A stretch of DNA of 64,000 bases from Glutamicibacter sp. MNS18 (GTDB lineage Bacteria; Actinomycetota; Actinomycetes; Actinomycetales; Micrococcaceae). This document shows, one piece after another, positions 17,397-28,300 of this stretch. The notes under the pieces were generated by a model. The model worked only from the letters and a program-made list of their open reading frames with translations, was not told where the DNA came from and made no database searches. Position 1 is the stretch's first letter. The number at the start of each line of letters is the position of its first letter. Location: assembly GCF_026107515.2 (NCBI RefSeq), contig NZ_JAPCHW010000002.1:1-64000 (forward strand), given 5' to 3'. A program made the translations under genes and the position numbers.

Positions 17397-18799
17397 TGGC
17401 GGAGCAAGCGCAGGACAAGATCAGCGAACTGGGCAACGTGCACCTGCTGGGCATCGGAGGCGTTGGTGTTTCCGCGGTCGCTCGGCTGTTGCTGGACCAC
17501 GGGCTCACCGTTTCCGGCACCGATGCCAAGGACCTGCCGGTCCTGGATGAGTTGCGTGCCCGCGGTGCCCGGGTGAACGTGGGCTACGCTGCCGGGAACC
17601 TCATGGACGCCGACACGGTGATCATCTCCTCGATCATCAAACCAGGTAACCCCGAATACGATGAAGCCCTCGCCCGTGGCCTGCGTATCCTGCACCGTTC
17701 CGAGGGACTGGCGGCGGCCATGGAAGGACACCATGCGATCACCGTGGCCGGAACCCACGGCAAGACCACAACTACCGCATTGACCGCGCACATGCTGCGC
17801 AGCGTCGGAGCCAGCCCGAGCTTTGCCGTCGGCGCCAACATCGCCAGCCTGGGTGTCAACGCGGAACTGGGCCAGGGATCGATCTTCGTGGCCGAAGCCG
17901 ACGAATCCGACGGTTCCTTCCTGAACTACCGTCCCGATGTCATCACGGTCACCAACATCGAGGCGGATCACCTGGACCATTACGGCACCGCCGAGGCTGT
18001 GCACCAGGCGTTTGTGGACTTCGCCCGGCTGCTGCCCGAGGACGGGTTGCTCATCTGCTGTGCCGATGATCCAGGAGCCGCCGACCTGGTCCGCCAGATG
18101 CGCCGCGAACGCCCCGAAGTGCGGGTACAGACCTACGGGTTCTCCGACTGGGCTGACCGCCGGCTAGGCAATGCGCGCCCGGAAGGGGACCGTTTCGTGG
18201 CTACCGTCGAGTGGGGAAGCGGTGAGAGCCGCGAGCTGAATCTGGGGATCCCCGGCGAGCATAACCTTCTCAACGCGACCGCCGCACTGGCCGTGGGCCT
18301 GCATGTGGGCCTGGACGCGGACGAGGCCTTGGAAGCCCTGGGCAGCTTCACCGGTGCGGCCCGCCGTTTCGAATTCAAGGGCGAAGTCGCCTCCATCAGG
18401 GTTTTCGACGACTACGCCCACCACCCGACCGAGGTGACTGCGGCGTTGCGCGCCGGACGGGCCGTGGTCGATCAGGGTCAGTTGCATGTGGTTTTCCAGC
18501 CGCACCTGTTCAGCCGGACCTACGAGTTCTACCGGCAATTCGCCGAAGCGCTGTCGCTGGCCGACACGGTCAGCGTCCTGGACATCTATGCGGCGCGTGA
18601 GAATCCGATCGACGGGGTGAGCAGTGCGTTGATTGCAGACCGTGTCGCCGTGCCCTGTGCCGTGCTGGACAACGAACAGGCGGTCAGCCGGGTGGTCGAA
18701 TCGGCGGCCCCCGGGGATGTGATCATGACCATCGGTGCCGGCGATGTGACCCACCTGGGGCCACGGATCGTCGAAGCCCTTGAAACCCACCAGCGCTAA
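17396..18799 (+). CDS. murC: UDP-MurNAc--L-Ala ligase MurC
   Basis: A 467-residue Mur ligase that attaches the first stem residue, L-alanine. HLLGIGGVGVSAVARLLL near residue 16 binds UDP-MurNAc, AGTHGKTTTTALTAHML near residue 118 binds ATP, and FDDYAHHPTEV near residue 336 is the C-terminal signature. It overlaps murG by one base and is followed by ftsQ after 13 bases. Confidence 0.96.
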   Translation: MAEQAQDKISELGNVHLLGIGGVGVSAVARLLLDHGLTVSGTDAKDLPVLDELRARGARVNVGYAAGNLMDADTVIISSIIKPGNPEYDEALARGLRILHRSEGLAAAMEGHHAITVAGTHGKTTTTALTAHMLRSVGASPSFAVGANIASLGVNAELGQGSIFVAEADESDGSFLNYRPDVITVTNIEADHLDHYGTAEAVHQAFVDFARLLPEDGLLICCADDPGAADLVRQMRRERPEVRVQTYGFSDWADRRLGNARPEGDRFVATVEWGSGESRELNLGIPGEHNLLNATAALAVGLHVGLDADEALEALGSFTGAARRFEFKGEVASIRVFDDYAHHPTEVTAALRAGRAVVDQGQLHVVFQPHLFSRTYEFYRQFAEALSLADTVSVLDIYAARENPIDGVSSALIADRVAVPCAVLDNEQAVSRVVESAAPGDVIMTIGAGDVTHLGPRIVEALETHQR

Positions 18800-18812
18800 G
18801 GCAGGATCAGTT

Positions 18813-19547
18813 GTGACTGAAACGGCGAAGGTCCTGCCGCTTCCCGAAAGTCCGGAACGCAAACGCCGCAAGCTCATCCTGATCATCACCGGCTCGGTGG
18901 TGCTGCTGAGCCTGGCTGCGGTATTGGTGCTGAGTTTCACCCCGTTGCTCGCCGCGAAGCATGTGCAGGTCACCGGGACCACCCTGGTGGACGGGGAACA
19001 GCTGGGTGAACGGCTTGCGGTACTCGAAGGAACCCCACTGCCACGGATTTCCGAGTCCATGGTGCAGGACCTGGTGGGGGAGCAGCCTGCCATCGACGAG
19101 CTGGTGGTCAGGGCCCAGATGCCCGATACCCTGGTGGTCGAGGTGATCGAGGCCGAGCCGGTGGCCATCCTGGTTGACGGCGAGGCCCGTCACCTGGTGT
19201 CTTCCGATGGGCGAAAGCTCAAGAACCTGGGTGAGGACGAGGAGTACAAGCTTCCCACCATCGCGGCCTCCGAACGGACCGAGGATCCCGAAGCCTTCCA
19301 GCTGCTGACCGGGATCCTCAGCACGATCGATACCGAGGTCATCGAACAGATCTCCTCGGCGACTTTGACCCAGGCGGATTTCGTGGAGTTGGCCCTGCCC
19401 AAGAAACGCTCCCTGATCTGGGGGGACGAGAACAAACCCGCACTGAAGAACCAGGTGGCCAAGATCTTCCTTGAGGAACTGGACAGCTCGGAGAACCCTC
19501 CGAAGGTCATCGACATCTCCAATCCGGAAAACCCGGTTACGTATTAA
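18813..19547 (+). CDS. ftsQ: cell division protein FtsQ
   Basis: A 244-residue bitopic membrane protein of the FtsQLB divisome complex. A basic N-terminus is followed by one membrane helix at about residues 20-43 and a POTRA domain (AAKHVQVTGTTLVDGEQL onward, with RAQMPDTLVVEVIEAEPVA), then the beta domain. The start is the GTG at 18813, 13 bases after murC. The position between murC and ftsZ supports the call. Confidence 0.92.
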   Translation: MTETAKVLPLPESPERKRRKLILIITGSVVLLSLAAVLVLSFTPLLAAKHVQVTGTTLVDGEQLGERLAVLEGTPLPRISESMVQDLVGEQPAIDELVVRAQMPDTLVVEVIEAEPVAILVDGEARHLVSSDGRKLKNLGEDEEYKLPTIAASERTEDPEAFQLLTGILSTIDTEVIEQISSATLTQADFVELALPKKRSLIWGDENKPALKNQVAKIFLEELDSSENPPKVIDISNPENPVTY

Positions 19548-19681
19548 CTGGCGCGCCGTGGGTGTGGGAGAAGCAACTTGGCCGAAAATTCTGGAAAGAT
19601 GGAACGTAGTAGAGACGACACGCCCCCAAGCGGTCGTTGCACAAAACCGGTTCGACTCATAGCGTTCTAAATAGCGATAGC

Positions 19682-19711
19682 TTGACAGAAGCTGAACCTT
19701 AAGGCTAAGGG
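19682..19711 (+). promoter_or_regulatory. candidate ftsZ promoter
   Basis: TTGACA at 19682-19687 and TAAGGG at 19706-19711 lie 18 bases apart in the 222-base gap before ftsZ. This would allow ftsZ to be expressed separately from the upstream wall genes. The rest of the gap shows no gene. Confidence 0.5.
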
Positions 19712-19769
19712 TGAAGGTTTCGCGCTGGTTTCGTGATTCATGTAGCACAACTAACAAGGGAAGCGGGAC

Positions 19770-20954
19770 GTGGCAGCTCCACAGAATTACCTCGCGGTCA
19801 TTAAAGTCGTCGGCATCGGCGGTGGCGGTGTAAACGCAGTCAATCGAATGATCGAAGTCGGATTGAAGGGCGTTGAATTCATCGCCATCAATACCGATGC
19901 CCAAGCCCTGCTAATGAGCGATGCCGACGTCAAGCTTGACGTGGGTCGCGAACTGACCCGCGGACTTGGCGCAGGTGCCAACCCGGATGTCGGACGCCAA
20001 GCGGCAGAAGATCATGTAGAAGAGATCGAGGACGTCCTTCGCGGGGCGGACATGGTCTTCGTTACCGCTGGCGAAGGCGGTGGCACCGGTACCGGTGGTG
20101 CGCCGGTTGTCGCCCGCATCGCCCGGTCGCTCGGGGCGCTGACCATTGGTGTGGTCACCCGCCCATTCACCTTCGAAGGTCGCCGTCGCGCCAACTCCGC
20201 CGAAGCTGGCATCGAGGCGCTGCGCGATGAAGTCGACACCCTGATCGTCATTCCGAATGACCGTCTGCTTTCCATCTCCGATCGCAATGTCTCGGTTCTG
20301 GATGCCTTCCGCCAGGCCGACCAGGTGTTGCTCTCCGGCGTCCAGGGCATCACCGACCTGATCACCACCTCCGGACTGATCAACCTCGACTTCGCGGACG
20401 TCAAGTCCGTGATGCAGGGTGCCGGTTCGGCGTTGATGGGCATTGGCTCGGCCCGCGGTGAAGACCGCGCGGTCAAGGCTGCCGAACTGGCGATCGCCTC
20501 ACCGTTGCTCGAAGCCTCCATTGACGGCGCACACGGCGTGCTGCTGTCAATTCAGGGCGGTTCGGATCTCGGCCTGTTCGAAATCAATGAAGCCGCTCGG
20601 CTGGTCCAGGAAGTGGCGCACCCCGAAGCCAACATCATCTTCGGCGCCGTCATCGACGACGCCCTGGGTGACGAGGCGCGTGTCACCGTGATTGCCGCTG
20701 GTTTCGACTCCGTCGACGCCACCAGCAAGCCGATGGCCAAGCTGCCGGCACAGTCCATCACCACACCGCCGGCCGTGGAACCCGCGGCCGCGTCAGCATC
20801 GGCCAAGCCAGCCGAGAAACCCGCTGCCGCCACGGTGACCGAGAACAAGCCGGCCGAGGAATCGTCCCGGGACTTCCAGGACCTTCCCGACGTTGTCGAC
20901 TCGGATCTGAACGGATCCAACGATGACCTGGACGTACCGGACTTCCTGAAGTAG
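19770..20954 (+). CDS. ftsZ: cell division GTPase FtsZ
   Basis: A 394-residue tubulin homologue that forms the cytokinetic ring. The tubulin signature GGGTGTG is at about residues 103-109, the T7 synergy loop ([11 protein letters not shown]) near residue 208, and the conserved C-terminal peptide [10 protein letters not shown] at the end, which binds partners such as SepF. An Ala/Pro/Lys-rich linker of about 70 residues precedes that peptide. The start is a GTG with GGGAAGCGGGAC upstream. Confidence 0.98.
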   Translation: MAAPQNYLAVIKVVGIGGGGVNAVNRMIEVGLKGVEFIAINTDAQALLMSDADVKLDVGRELTRGLGAGANPDVGRQAAEDHVEEIEDVLRGADMVFVTAGEGGGTGTGGAPVVARIARSLGALTIGVVTRPFTFEGRRRANSAEAGIEALRDEVDTLIVIPNDRLLSISDRNVSVLDAFRQADQVLLSGVQGITDLITTSGLINLDFADVKSVMQGAGSALMGIGSARGEDRAVKAAELAIASPLLEASIDGAHGVLLSIQGGSDLGLFEINEAARLVQEVAHPEANIIFGAVIDDALGDEARVTVIAAGFDSVDATSKPMAKLPAQSITTPPAVEPAAASASAKPAEKPAAATVTENKPAEESSRDFQDLPDVVDSDLNGSNDDLDVPDFLK

Positions 20955-20976
20955 TCCGCCAGGGACTGTCAAAGCA

Positions 20977-21699
20977 GTGCTACATTACGCATCGAACCTC
21001 GATCCGCAGATTCACTTGGCGTTCACGACGCAGGCGGAGGGAAACCTCGCCTTGCACGTGAATGATGACCCGTACACGGTACGGGAGCATCGCGCCAGGC
21101 TCGAAGAGCGGATCGGGGTTCCTCGCTTTTCCCTGAACTTCATGCACCAGGTCCACTCGGCCCAGGTCCGCGAAGTTGCGACAATGCCTGGGCAGGATCC
21201 GGCGGAGCAGACGGCCCCGACCTGTGACGGGTTGATCAGCGCCACCGCAGCCGAACCACTGGCCGTGATGGTCGCCGATTGCTTGCCGGTGCTCTTCGTG
21301 GGGCGTAACCGCAGCACCGGGGTATCCTCCACGGCGGCGGTCCACGCCGGGCGTCGGGGACTACTAGACGGAATCCTGGTGGAAACCGTCCGGCAATTCC
21401 GGCGGCTCGGGGCCGAGGAGATCGAGGCGGTGATCGGTCCGGCGATCTGCGGTTCCTGTTACGAGGTCCCCGAATCGATGCGTGTGCAGTCCGAGGCGGC
21501 GCTGCCCGGGATCTCCAGTACCACCAGCTGGGGTACCCCGGCATTGGATCTTCCCAGGGCCGCCGAAAAGCAACTGGCCGACCTGGGTGTCACGGTCCGC
21601 CTCAGCGGGCAATGCACACTGGAGAACCAGGGGTATTTTTCCTACCGGCGCGATCCGGAGAGTGGACGTTTTGCCGGAGTTATCTGGAAGAACCACTAG
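20977..21699 (+). CDS. pgeF: YfiH/LACC1-type purine nucleoside phosphorylase (polyphenol oxidase family)
   Basis: A 240-residue multi-copper-oxidase-like fold protein formerly called laccase domain or YlmD. Conserved metal-site residues are seen in MHQVHSAQV near residue 56, VADCLPVLF near residue 99 and AAVHAGRRGLL near residue 121, plus GPAICGSCYEVP. Family members cleave purine nucleosides, and the bacterial protein has also been linked to editing of peptidoglycan precursors. It starts 22 bases after ftsZ with GTG and is probably co-transcribed. Confidence 0.88.
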   Translation: MLHYASNLDPQIHLAFTTQAEGNLALHVNDDPYTVREHRARLEERIGVPRFSLNFMHQVHSAQVREVATMPGQDPAEQTAPTCDGLISATAAEPLAVMVADCLPVLFVGRNRSTGVSSTAAVHAGRRGLLDGILVETVRQFRRLGAEEIEAVIGPAICGSCYEVPESMRVQSEAALPGISSTTSWGTPALDLPRAAEKQLADLGVTVRLSGQCTLENQGYFSYRRDPESGRFAGVIWKNH

Positions 21700-21820
21700 C
21701 TGCTGCGACACACCAAAGTCTCGGCACAGATTTACTGCGCTAGCCGAATCCAGTGCGGTAGCGTCGAATTAGCGGAATCATGCACTTGGGCTTGCATGTA
21801 CGGGAATAAAGGAGATTATC

Positions 21821-22372
21821 GTGGCTGACGGACTACGTAAAGCAATGGTCTATTTAGGCTTGGCTGATGCAGTCGAGCACGAAGAGACTCCACAACAGAA
21901 ACCGGAGCAGCGGGCTCAGGTACGGGTGGTCGAGGACGAAACCCCCCAGCGGCCTGCAGAATCGGTGCGCCCGATCCCGGCAGCCAAAGCCACGATTCCG
22001 CAATCAGATCATTACGAACAGGAAACCGAGTACCGTGCTCCTGTTACTCCCATCAAGCGTGCCCCTTCGGTGAGGGATGAGGATTCCGAATTGCGTCAGA
22101 TAACAACCGTGCACCCTCGTTCTTACAATGATGCAAAAATCATTGGCGAGAATTTCCGTGACGGTATCCCGGTGATCATGAACGTCACCGATATGGGTGA
22201 GACCGATGCCAAACGACTGGTCGACTTCTCTGCCGGCCTGGTCTTCGCGCTTCACGGTTCCATTGAACGCGTCACCAACAAGGTGTTCCTTCTCTCACCG
22301 GCTACCGTAGAGGTACTGGGGGAGGACCGCAAGCAGTCCGAGGCCCAGGCTACCTTCTTCAACCAGAGCTAG
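21821..22372 (+). CDS. sepF: cell division protein SepF
   Basis: A 183-residue FtsZ membrane anchor. The N-terminal amphipathic segment ([19 protein letters not shown]) is followed by an acidic, Pro/Gln-rich linker. The C-terminal SepF core at about residues 87-172 includes [20 protein letters not shown] and [13 protein letters not shown]. In actinobacteria lacking FtsA, SepF is the essential tether of FtsZ to the membrane. The GTG start has AAGGAGA upstream. The usual YggS gene between pgeF and sepF is missing here. Confidence 0.95.
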   Translation: MADGLRKAMVYLGLADAVEHEETPQQKPEQRAQVRVVEDETPQRPAESVRPIPAAKATIPQSDHYEQETEYRAPVTPIKRAPSVRDEDSELRQITTVHPRSYNDAKIIGENFRDGIPVIMNVTDMGETDAKRLVDFSAGLVFALHGSIERVTNKVFLLSPATVEVLGEDRKQSEAQATFFNQS

Positions 22373-22396
22373 CTGCCAAGGAGCGAGCGCACGACG

Positions 22397-22693
22397 ATGC
22401 TATTCGGGATTCTTTATCTCGCGCTGAGCATTCTGCAAATTCTGCTGTTAATGCGGATTGTGTTGGATGTTACTGAAAGTTTTGCACGGCACTGGCGCCC
22501 CAAGGGGATCGCTTTGGTCGCTGCAACGGTAATTGTGACCATTACCGATCCGCCGCTCCGCTGGCTGCGGCGTCGGATAAAGCCGCTTGACTTGGGTGGC
22601 TTGCGCTTGGACATGTCCTTCTTGGTACTGTTCATCGTGGTGATGATTGCAAAGCTAATCGTGGGAAACCTCGGTTATCAAGTTGGAATCTAG
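22397..22693 (+). CDS. YggT family membrane protein
   Basis: A 98-residue integral membrane protein with an N-terminal helix (about residues 1-21), a conserved middle section (TDPPLRWLRRRIKPLDLGGLRLD) and a C-terminal helix. The family sits between sepF and divIVA in most actinobacteria and firmicutes. It is implicated in envelope or division processes, but without an assigned biochemical role. Confidence 0.9.
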   Translation: MLFGILYLALSILQILLLMRIVLDVTESFARHWRPKGIALVAATVIVTITDPPLRWLRRRIKPLDLGGLRLDMSFLVLFIVVMIAKLIVGNLGYQVGI

Positions 22694-22915
22694 GTTCCAG
22701 GTTTCGGGCGACAGGACTGCCCGGCACTGATTGAGCCGGTAAATCCGACAGTAAAAGACACGGCCACTGATCAGCATTTCGTGTTTAGTGACCGAAACGT
22801 TATATCCTTTAGAAAATGGTGCTTCGACTTCGCCGGTCGTAGTATTGAATAACGGTAAGTGTTTCGCAGGGCAACCTAGGTCGTGCGGAAGAGATCCCAG
22901 TATTGAGGTGACCCA

Positions 22916-23650
22916 ATGGCTTTGACGCCAGAAGACGTAGTCAATAAGCGGTTTCAGCCGACCAAGTTCCGCGAAGGCTACGATCAGGATGAGGTAGATG
23001 ACTTCCTCGACGAGATCGTCGTGGAGTTACGTCGCCTGAACGCTGAAAACGACGAACTTCGCAGCCGCCTGGCGGCGCTGGGCGAGGACGTGTCCTCCGC
23101 CAAGGAGCAGTCCGTACCGGCGCCGGTCGCGGCTGCACCTGCTGCCAAGCCGGCAGAGGAAAAGAAGGCCGAAGCTCCTGCCGCCAAGCCGGCAGAGGAA
23201 AAGAAGGCCGAGACCCCTGCCGCCAAGCCGGCGGAGAAGAAGGCCGAAGCACCAGCTGCCAAGCCTGCTGTTGAGAAGAAGCCTGAAGCACCCAAGGCCG
23301 CTCCGGCAGCCGAGGCACCAGGTCGTACCGATACCGCCGAGTCGGCGGCCAACGTCCTGGCCATGGCTCAGCGACTGCATGACGAGTACGTTGCTTCCGG
23401 TGTGGAACAGCGTGACAAGATCATTGCCGATGCCAAGACCGAAGCGACCACCATGGTCACCGAGGCAGAGGAGAAGAGCCGCAAGACCCTCTCCGCCCTG
23501 GAACAGCAGAAGTCGGTACTGGAGCGCAAGCTCGAGCAGTTGCGCGGTTTCGAGCGCGACTACCGTGCACGCCTGAAGACCTACATCGAAGGTCAGTTGC
23601 GCGACCTCGAGTCGCAGGCCTCGATCGACAGCACTACCAAGAACGGCTAA
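22916..23650 (+). CDS. divIVA: DivIVA/Wag31 polar scaffold protein
   Basis: A 244-residue coiled-coil protein that marks curved membrane at poles and septa and directs polar wall growth. The N-terminal membrane-binding domain has LTPEDVVNKRF and YDQDEVDDFLDEIV, followed by a short coiled coil. The middle (about residues 66-136) is a repetitive Ala/Pro/Lys/Glu linker. The second coiled coil runs from about 150 to 230. The 222-base gap upstream suggests its own promoter, and a strong terminator follows. Confidence 0.96.
   Translation: MALTPEDVVNKRFQPTKFREGYDQDEVDDFLDEIVVELRRLNAENDELRSRLAALGEDVSSAKEQSVPAPVAAAPAAKPAEEKKAEAPAAKPAEEKKAETPAAKPAEKKAEAPAAKPAVEKKPEAPKAAPAAEAPGRTDTAESAANVLAMAQRLHDEYVASGVEQRDKIIADAKTEATTMVTEAEEKSRKTLSALEQQKSVLERKLEQLRGFERDYRARLKTYIEGQLRDLESQASIDSTTKNG
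23138..23290 (+). repeat. AAKPAEEKKAEAP repeats inside divIVA
   Basis: Four imperfect copies of a 12-13-residue Ala/Pro/Lys/Glu motif (residues about 75-125) form the linker between the two coiled-coil parts. Such tandem units are prone to length change between strains. Confidence 0.85.
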
Positions 23651-23689
23651 CCGAACCGGTTTGCTGGCTTGAACAGTTAGTCAGTACAG

Positions 23690-23730
23690 TCAGTGGTGGT
23701 GACCGGACATCCGGTCACCACCACTGACGT
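23690..23730 (+). terminator. divIVA terminator
   Basis: A perfect 17-bp stem (23690-23706 with 23711-23727) with a 4-base loop, then CGTTTAAAA. It separates divIVA from lspA. Confidence 0.9.
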
Positions 23731-23757
23731 TTAAAACACGTAATCAAAAGGGTGTAC

Positions 23758-24312
23758 ATGGAAGACAACACTGGAGCGGAACGCCCCACCACGGCCAAAC
23801 GCTTTCTCGGATTGAGCTTCGGGATCGCGCTGGTGGCACTGGTGCTGGACCAGGCAAGCAAGCTCTATGTCGAATCCAACATGGAACTGGGGGAGTCCTT
23901 CCCGGTTATTCCAGGACTCCTGAATATCCACTACATCCTCAACCCCGGAGCCGCGTTTTCCATCGGCGAGAATTTCACCATCATCTTCACCTTGCTGCAG
24001 GCCGCAGTGGTTGTCTATGTGAGTTACCTGCTGATACGCAAGGTCCGTACCCTGTCCTGGGCCATCACCCTGGGCGCATTGCTTGGCGGGGTGGCGGGCA
24101 ACCTCGTTGACCGGATCTTCCGCGATCCCGGCTTGGGGTTCGGGCATGTCGTTGACATGATCGCAGTGCCGCGCTTTGCGATTTTCAATGTAGCCGATTC
24201 CTTCATCGTCTGTTCCATGATCACGGTGGCCATCCTCCTGATTCGCAATATCAATCTGGACGGCACCAAATCCGTGCCAGCCAAACGCACCGGGCAGGAC
24301 AACGACAAATGA
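23758..24312 (+). CDS. lspA: lipoprotein signal peptidase (signal peptidase II)
   Basis: A 184-residue membrane aspartyl protease that removes signal peptides from prolipoproteins. There are four membrane helices. The catalytic aspartates lie in GNLVDRIFR near residue 118 and FNVADSFI near residue 147. NPGAAFSI is also conserved. The ATG at 23758 is chosen over a GTG at 23752 because AAAAGG lies six bases before it. The stop overlaps rluD by four bases. One possible substrate, a lipobox protein, is encoded at 39583-40881. Confidence 0.95.
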   Translation: MEDNTGAERPTTAKRFLGLSFGIALVALVLDQASKLYVESNMELGESFPVIPGLLNIHYILNPGAAFSIGENFTIIFTLLQAAVVVYVSYLLIRKVRTLSWAITLGALLGGVAGNLVDRIFRDPGLGFGHVVDMIAVPRFAIFNVADSFIVCSMITVAILLIRNINLDGTKSVPAKRTGQDNDK

Positions 24313-25256
24313 GCGCGGACCGTCCGGCGGCAATCCACGAACTGGACGTGCCTGAGGCGGCGGCCGGCAACCGCAGCGACACCTTTATCGCCCGCGCCTT
24401 GCAGATCCCGCGCTCCGAGGCCGCCGCATTGTGCAAGGGCGGTCTGGTTCTGCTCAACGGGAAGAAGCTGGCCAAATCGGTCAAGCTCAGGACCGCCGAC
24501 CGGCTGATTGTTGATCTGCCGGCCCGCGAGGATCCACTGAAAGTTAGGGTAGAGATCGTGGAAGATCTGCAGATCATTGCCGATGACGAGGACTTCGTGG
24601 TCATCAACAAGCCCGTGGGTGTTGCCGCCCACCCTTCGCCGGGATGGGTTGGGCCAACCGTGGTCGGTGCTCTGGCCGCCACCGGTTACAACATCTCCAC
24701 CTCGGGGGCCCCGGAACGCCAGGGCATCGTGCACCGCCTGGATGTCGGAACGAGCGGGTTGATGGTCGTGGCCAAGACCGAGCGCGCGTATACCGAACTG
24801 AAAAGGGCGTTCAAGGAACGGACCCCGAAAAAGACCTATCACGCAGTGGTGCAGGGGTTGCCCGACCCGCTCGAAGGCACCATCGACGCCCCCATCGGTC
24901 GGCATCCGGGCTACGAATGGAAATTCGCCGTCCTGGACGGGGGGCGCGATTCGGTGACCCACTACAAGGTCGAAGAGGCCTTCGGGCGGGCCAGTCTGGT
25001 GGAGGTCGAACTCGAAACGGGCCGGACCCACCAGATACGTGTGCACTTCTCCGCCTTCGGGCACCCGTGCGCCGGTGACCAGACCTATGGGGCTGATCCG
25101 AACTTGGCAGCCGCGCTGGGCTTGACCCGCCAGTGGCTCCACGCCTATCGGCTGGGCTTCACGCACCCCGCCACCGGGGAATGGGTCGAGTTCGTCAGCG
25201 AGTATCCCGCGGACCTGGCCGGGGCATTGGAGTTGTTGCGCGAAGGCGCCTACTAG
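24309..25256 (+). CDS. RluA/RluD-family 23S rRNA pseudouridine synthase
   Basis: A 315-residue enzyme that isomerises uridines in RNA. An N-terminal S4-like RNA-binding domain ([18 protein letters not shown]) is followed by the catalytic domain with [12 protein letters not shown] and [12 protein letters not shown], in which the aspartate is the catalytic residue (near residue 145), and [10 protein letters not shown] near residue 242. It overlaps lspA by four bases (ATGA). The exact target positions (RluD-like 1911/1915/1917) are inferred from family only. Confidence 0.9.
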   Translation: MSADRPAAIHELDVPEAAAGNRSDTFIARALQIPRSEAAALCKGGLVLLNGKKLAKSVKLRTADRLIVDLPAREDPLKVRVEIVEDLQIIADDEDFVVINKPVGVAAHPSPGWVGPTVVGALAATGYNISTSGAPERQGIVHRLDVGTSGLMVVAKTERAYTELKRAFKERTPKKTYHAVVQGLPDPLEGTIDAPIGRHPGYEWKFAVLDGGRDSVTHYKVEEAFGRASLVEVELETGRTHQIRVHFSAFGHPCAGDQTYGADPNLAAALGLTRQWLHAYRLGFTHPATGEWVEFVSEYPADLAGALELLREGAY

Positions 25257-25328
25257 CGTATCCCCTGCCCGGATCCGGGTGTGTGCTTCCCAACCGTGCC
25301 CGACCCAGCCAGCCCAGCCACCGAGGGC

Positions 25329-25341
25329 TAGACTGGATGGG
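25329..25341 (+). promoter_or_regulatory. leaderless promoter -10 for dnaE
   Basis: TAGACT at 25329-25334, six bases, then the GTG start at 25341. No Shine-Dalgarno sequence is present. It has the same spacing as dinB, hisD, panB and the RDD gene. Confidence 0.6.
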
Positions 25342-28300
25342 TGAGTGCAACACGTGACGGATTCGTACATCTACATACCCATACCGAATACTCGATGCTG
25401 GACGGCGCGGCGCGCCTGGGAGAGTTATTCGAAGAGGCCAATCGTCAAGGTATGGAAGCCATGGCGATCACCGACCACGGCTACCTCTTCGGCGCCTTCG
25501 ACTTCTGGCGTCAGGCCACCGGTGCAGGTATCAAACCGATCATCGGCGTCGAAGCCTATGTCACTCCGGGCACGGCCCGTGACGACAAGCAGCGCGTGAA
25601 GTGGCGGACCGAGGAAAAGCAAAAAGGCGACGACGTTTCCGGTGGTGGCCTATACACCCACATGACGTTGCTGTCCTACAACAACGAGGGGATGAACAAC
25701 CTCTTCAAGGGGTGCTCCCTGGCATCGCTGGACTCCGTTTTCGGTAAGTACCCGCGCTGGGACCGCGAACTGCTCAATACGTATTCCCATGGGCTGATCG
25801 CCACCACCGGGTGCCCCTCGGGGGAAGTGCAGACGAAACTTCGGCTGGGCCAGTACGAGGAAGCCAAGGCCGCCGCAGCCGAGTTCCAGGATATCTTCGG
25901 TAAGGAAAACTACTTCTGCGAGATCATGGACCACGGGTTGGAGATCGAAAAACGGATCACCAAGGACCTGTTGCGCCTCGCCAGGGAACTTCAGATCCCC
26001 TTGCTGGCTACCAACGACCTGCATTACACCCATGAATCCGATGCGAAGTCCCACGAAGCGCTGCTGGCAATCAACTCCGGGTCAACCCTCGATGAACCGA
26101 CCTACGACCAAGGCGGGAAGCGTTTCGCGTTCTCCGGATCGGGTTACTATCTCAAAAGTGCCCGCGAAATGCGCGATCTGTTCCGCGAACTGCCCGAAGC
26201 CTGCGATAACACCCTCTTGATTGCCGAACGGGCCGAGGTTTCCTTCGACACGAACGCCAACTACATGCCCAAGTTCCCTTGCCCGGAAGGGGAAGACGAG
26301 ACCAGCTGGCTGATCAAGGAAGTCGACAGCGGGCTGCACTACCGTTACCCGGACGGTATCCCGGAGGACGTTCGCCGGCAGGCGGACTACGAACTGGATG
26401 TCATCATCAAGATGGGGTTCCCCGGCTACTTCCTGGTGGTGGCCGACTTCATCAACTGGTCCAAGGACAACGGGATCCGCGTCGGGCCCGGACGTGGCTC
26501 CGGTGCCGGTTCCATGGTGGCCTATGCCATGAGGATTACCGACCTCGACCCGTTGCAGCACGGTTTGATCTTCGAACGCTTCCTGAACCCGGAGCGCGTG
26601 TCCATGCCCGACTTCGACGTCGACTTCGATGATCGTCGCCGTCCGGAGGTGATCAAGTACGTCACCGAAAAATACGGGGATGAGCGCGTCTCCATGATCG
26701 TGACCTATGGCTCGATCAAGACCAAGCAGGCGCTGAAGGACTCCTCGCGGGTGCTCGGTTACCCGTTTTCCATGGGTGAGACCCTCACCAAGGCGTTGCC
26801 GCCAGCGGTCATGGCCAAGGATATTCCGTTGAACGATATCGAGAACCCGAAAGCCAAGCGCTACTCGGAAGCCGCGGACTTCCGCAACCTGGTCGCCAAC
26901 GACCCGGAGGCCGCCAGGGTCTTCGAGACCGCCAAGGGGCTGGAAGGCCTGAAACGCCAGTGGGGTGTACACGCCGCGGGTGTGATCATGAGCTCGGATC
27001 CGATCATCGATGTTATCCCGATCATGCGGCGTATCCAGGACGGCCAGGTGATCACCCAGTTCGACTACCCGACCTGTGAAGGCCTGGGCTTGATCAAGAT
27101 GGACTTCCTGGGGCTGCGAAACCTCACCATCATTTCGGATGCGATCGAGAACATTCGGGCGAATACCGGCGACGAACTGGACCTGGAAACCCTCGGACTG
27201 GATGACCCGGGAGCCTATGAGCTCTTGGCCCGCGGTGACACCCTTGGGGTGTTCCAGCTCGATGGCGGTCCCATGCGGTCGCTGCTGAAACTGATGAAGC
27301 CGGATAACTTCGAAGACATCTCGGCCGTGATCGCGTTGTACCGCCCGGGACCGATGGGTGCAAACTCGCATAACAACTATGCATTGCGCAAAACCGGACT
27401 GCAGGAAGTCACCCCGATCCATCCGGAGCTCGAAGAACCGCTGGCGGACATCCTTGGCGGTACGTTCGGCCTGATCGTGTACCAGGAACAGGTGATGGCG
27501 ATCGCGCAGAAACTGGCCGGCTATTCGCTGGGCCAGGCAGATATCCTGCGACGTGCCATGGGCAAGAAGAAGAAGGAGGAACTGGATAAGCAGTTCGCCG
27601 GCTTCAAGCAGGGGATGAATGACAACGGGTACTCCGATGAAGCGGTCAATACCCTGTGGGCCATCCTGCTACCGTTCTCCGACTACGCGTTTAACAAGGC
27701 CCACTCCGCGGCCTATGGCGTCATCTCCTACTGGACCGCCTACCTCAAGGAGCATTACACCTCCGAGTACATGGCGGCGCTGCTCACCTCGGTAGGTGAC
27801 GACAAGGACAAGCTGGCGATGTACCTCAATGAATGCCGCCGCATCGGCATCACCGTGCTGCCACCGGATGTCAACGAATCCGCACTGACCTTCACCCCGG
27901 TGGGCAAGGATATCCGCTTCGGCATGGGGGCGGTGCGCAATGTCGGTGCCCATGTGGTGGACGGTATGGTCGAAGCCCGCACCGAAAAGGGCAGCTACAC
28001 GGACTTCAGCGACTTCCTGCGCAAGGTCCCGGCCGTGGTGTGCAACAAGCGCACCATCGAATCGATGATCAAGGCAGGGGCCTTCGACTCGCTGGGGCAC
28101 CCGCGGCGTGCGTTGGTCGCGGTCCACGAAGAGGCCGTCGACTCGGTGATCCAGCTCAAGCGCAATGAGGCGGCCAACCAGTTCGACCTGTTCAGCGCCC
28201 TGGGGGCCGAGGACAGCGACGCGTCGATGAGCGTGAGCATCCCCGACCTGCCGGACTGGGACAAGAAGGAAAAGCTCGGGTACGAGCGGGAAATGCTCGG

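Noticed and set aside
24024-25370. Long minus-strand open frame over lspA and rluD
   Set aside because: Antisense to two conserved enzymes with intact motifs; no family similarity.
26082-27422. Long minus-strand open frame over dnaE
   Set aside because: Shadow frame of the polymerase gene; no motifs or ribosome site.
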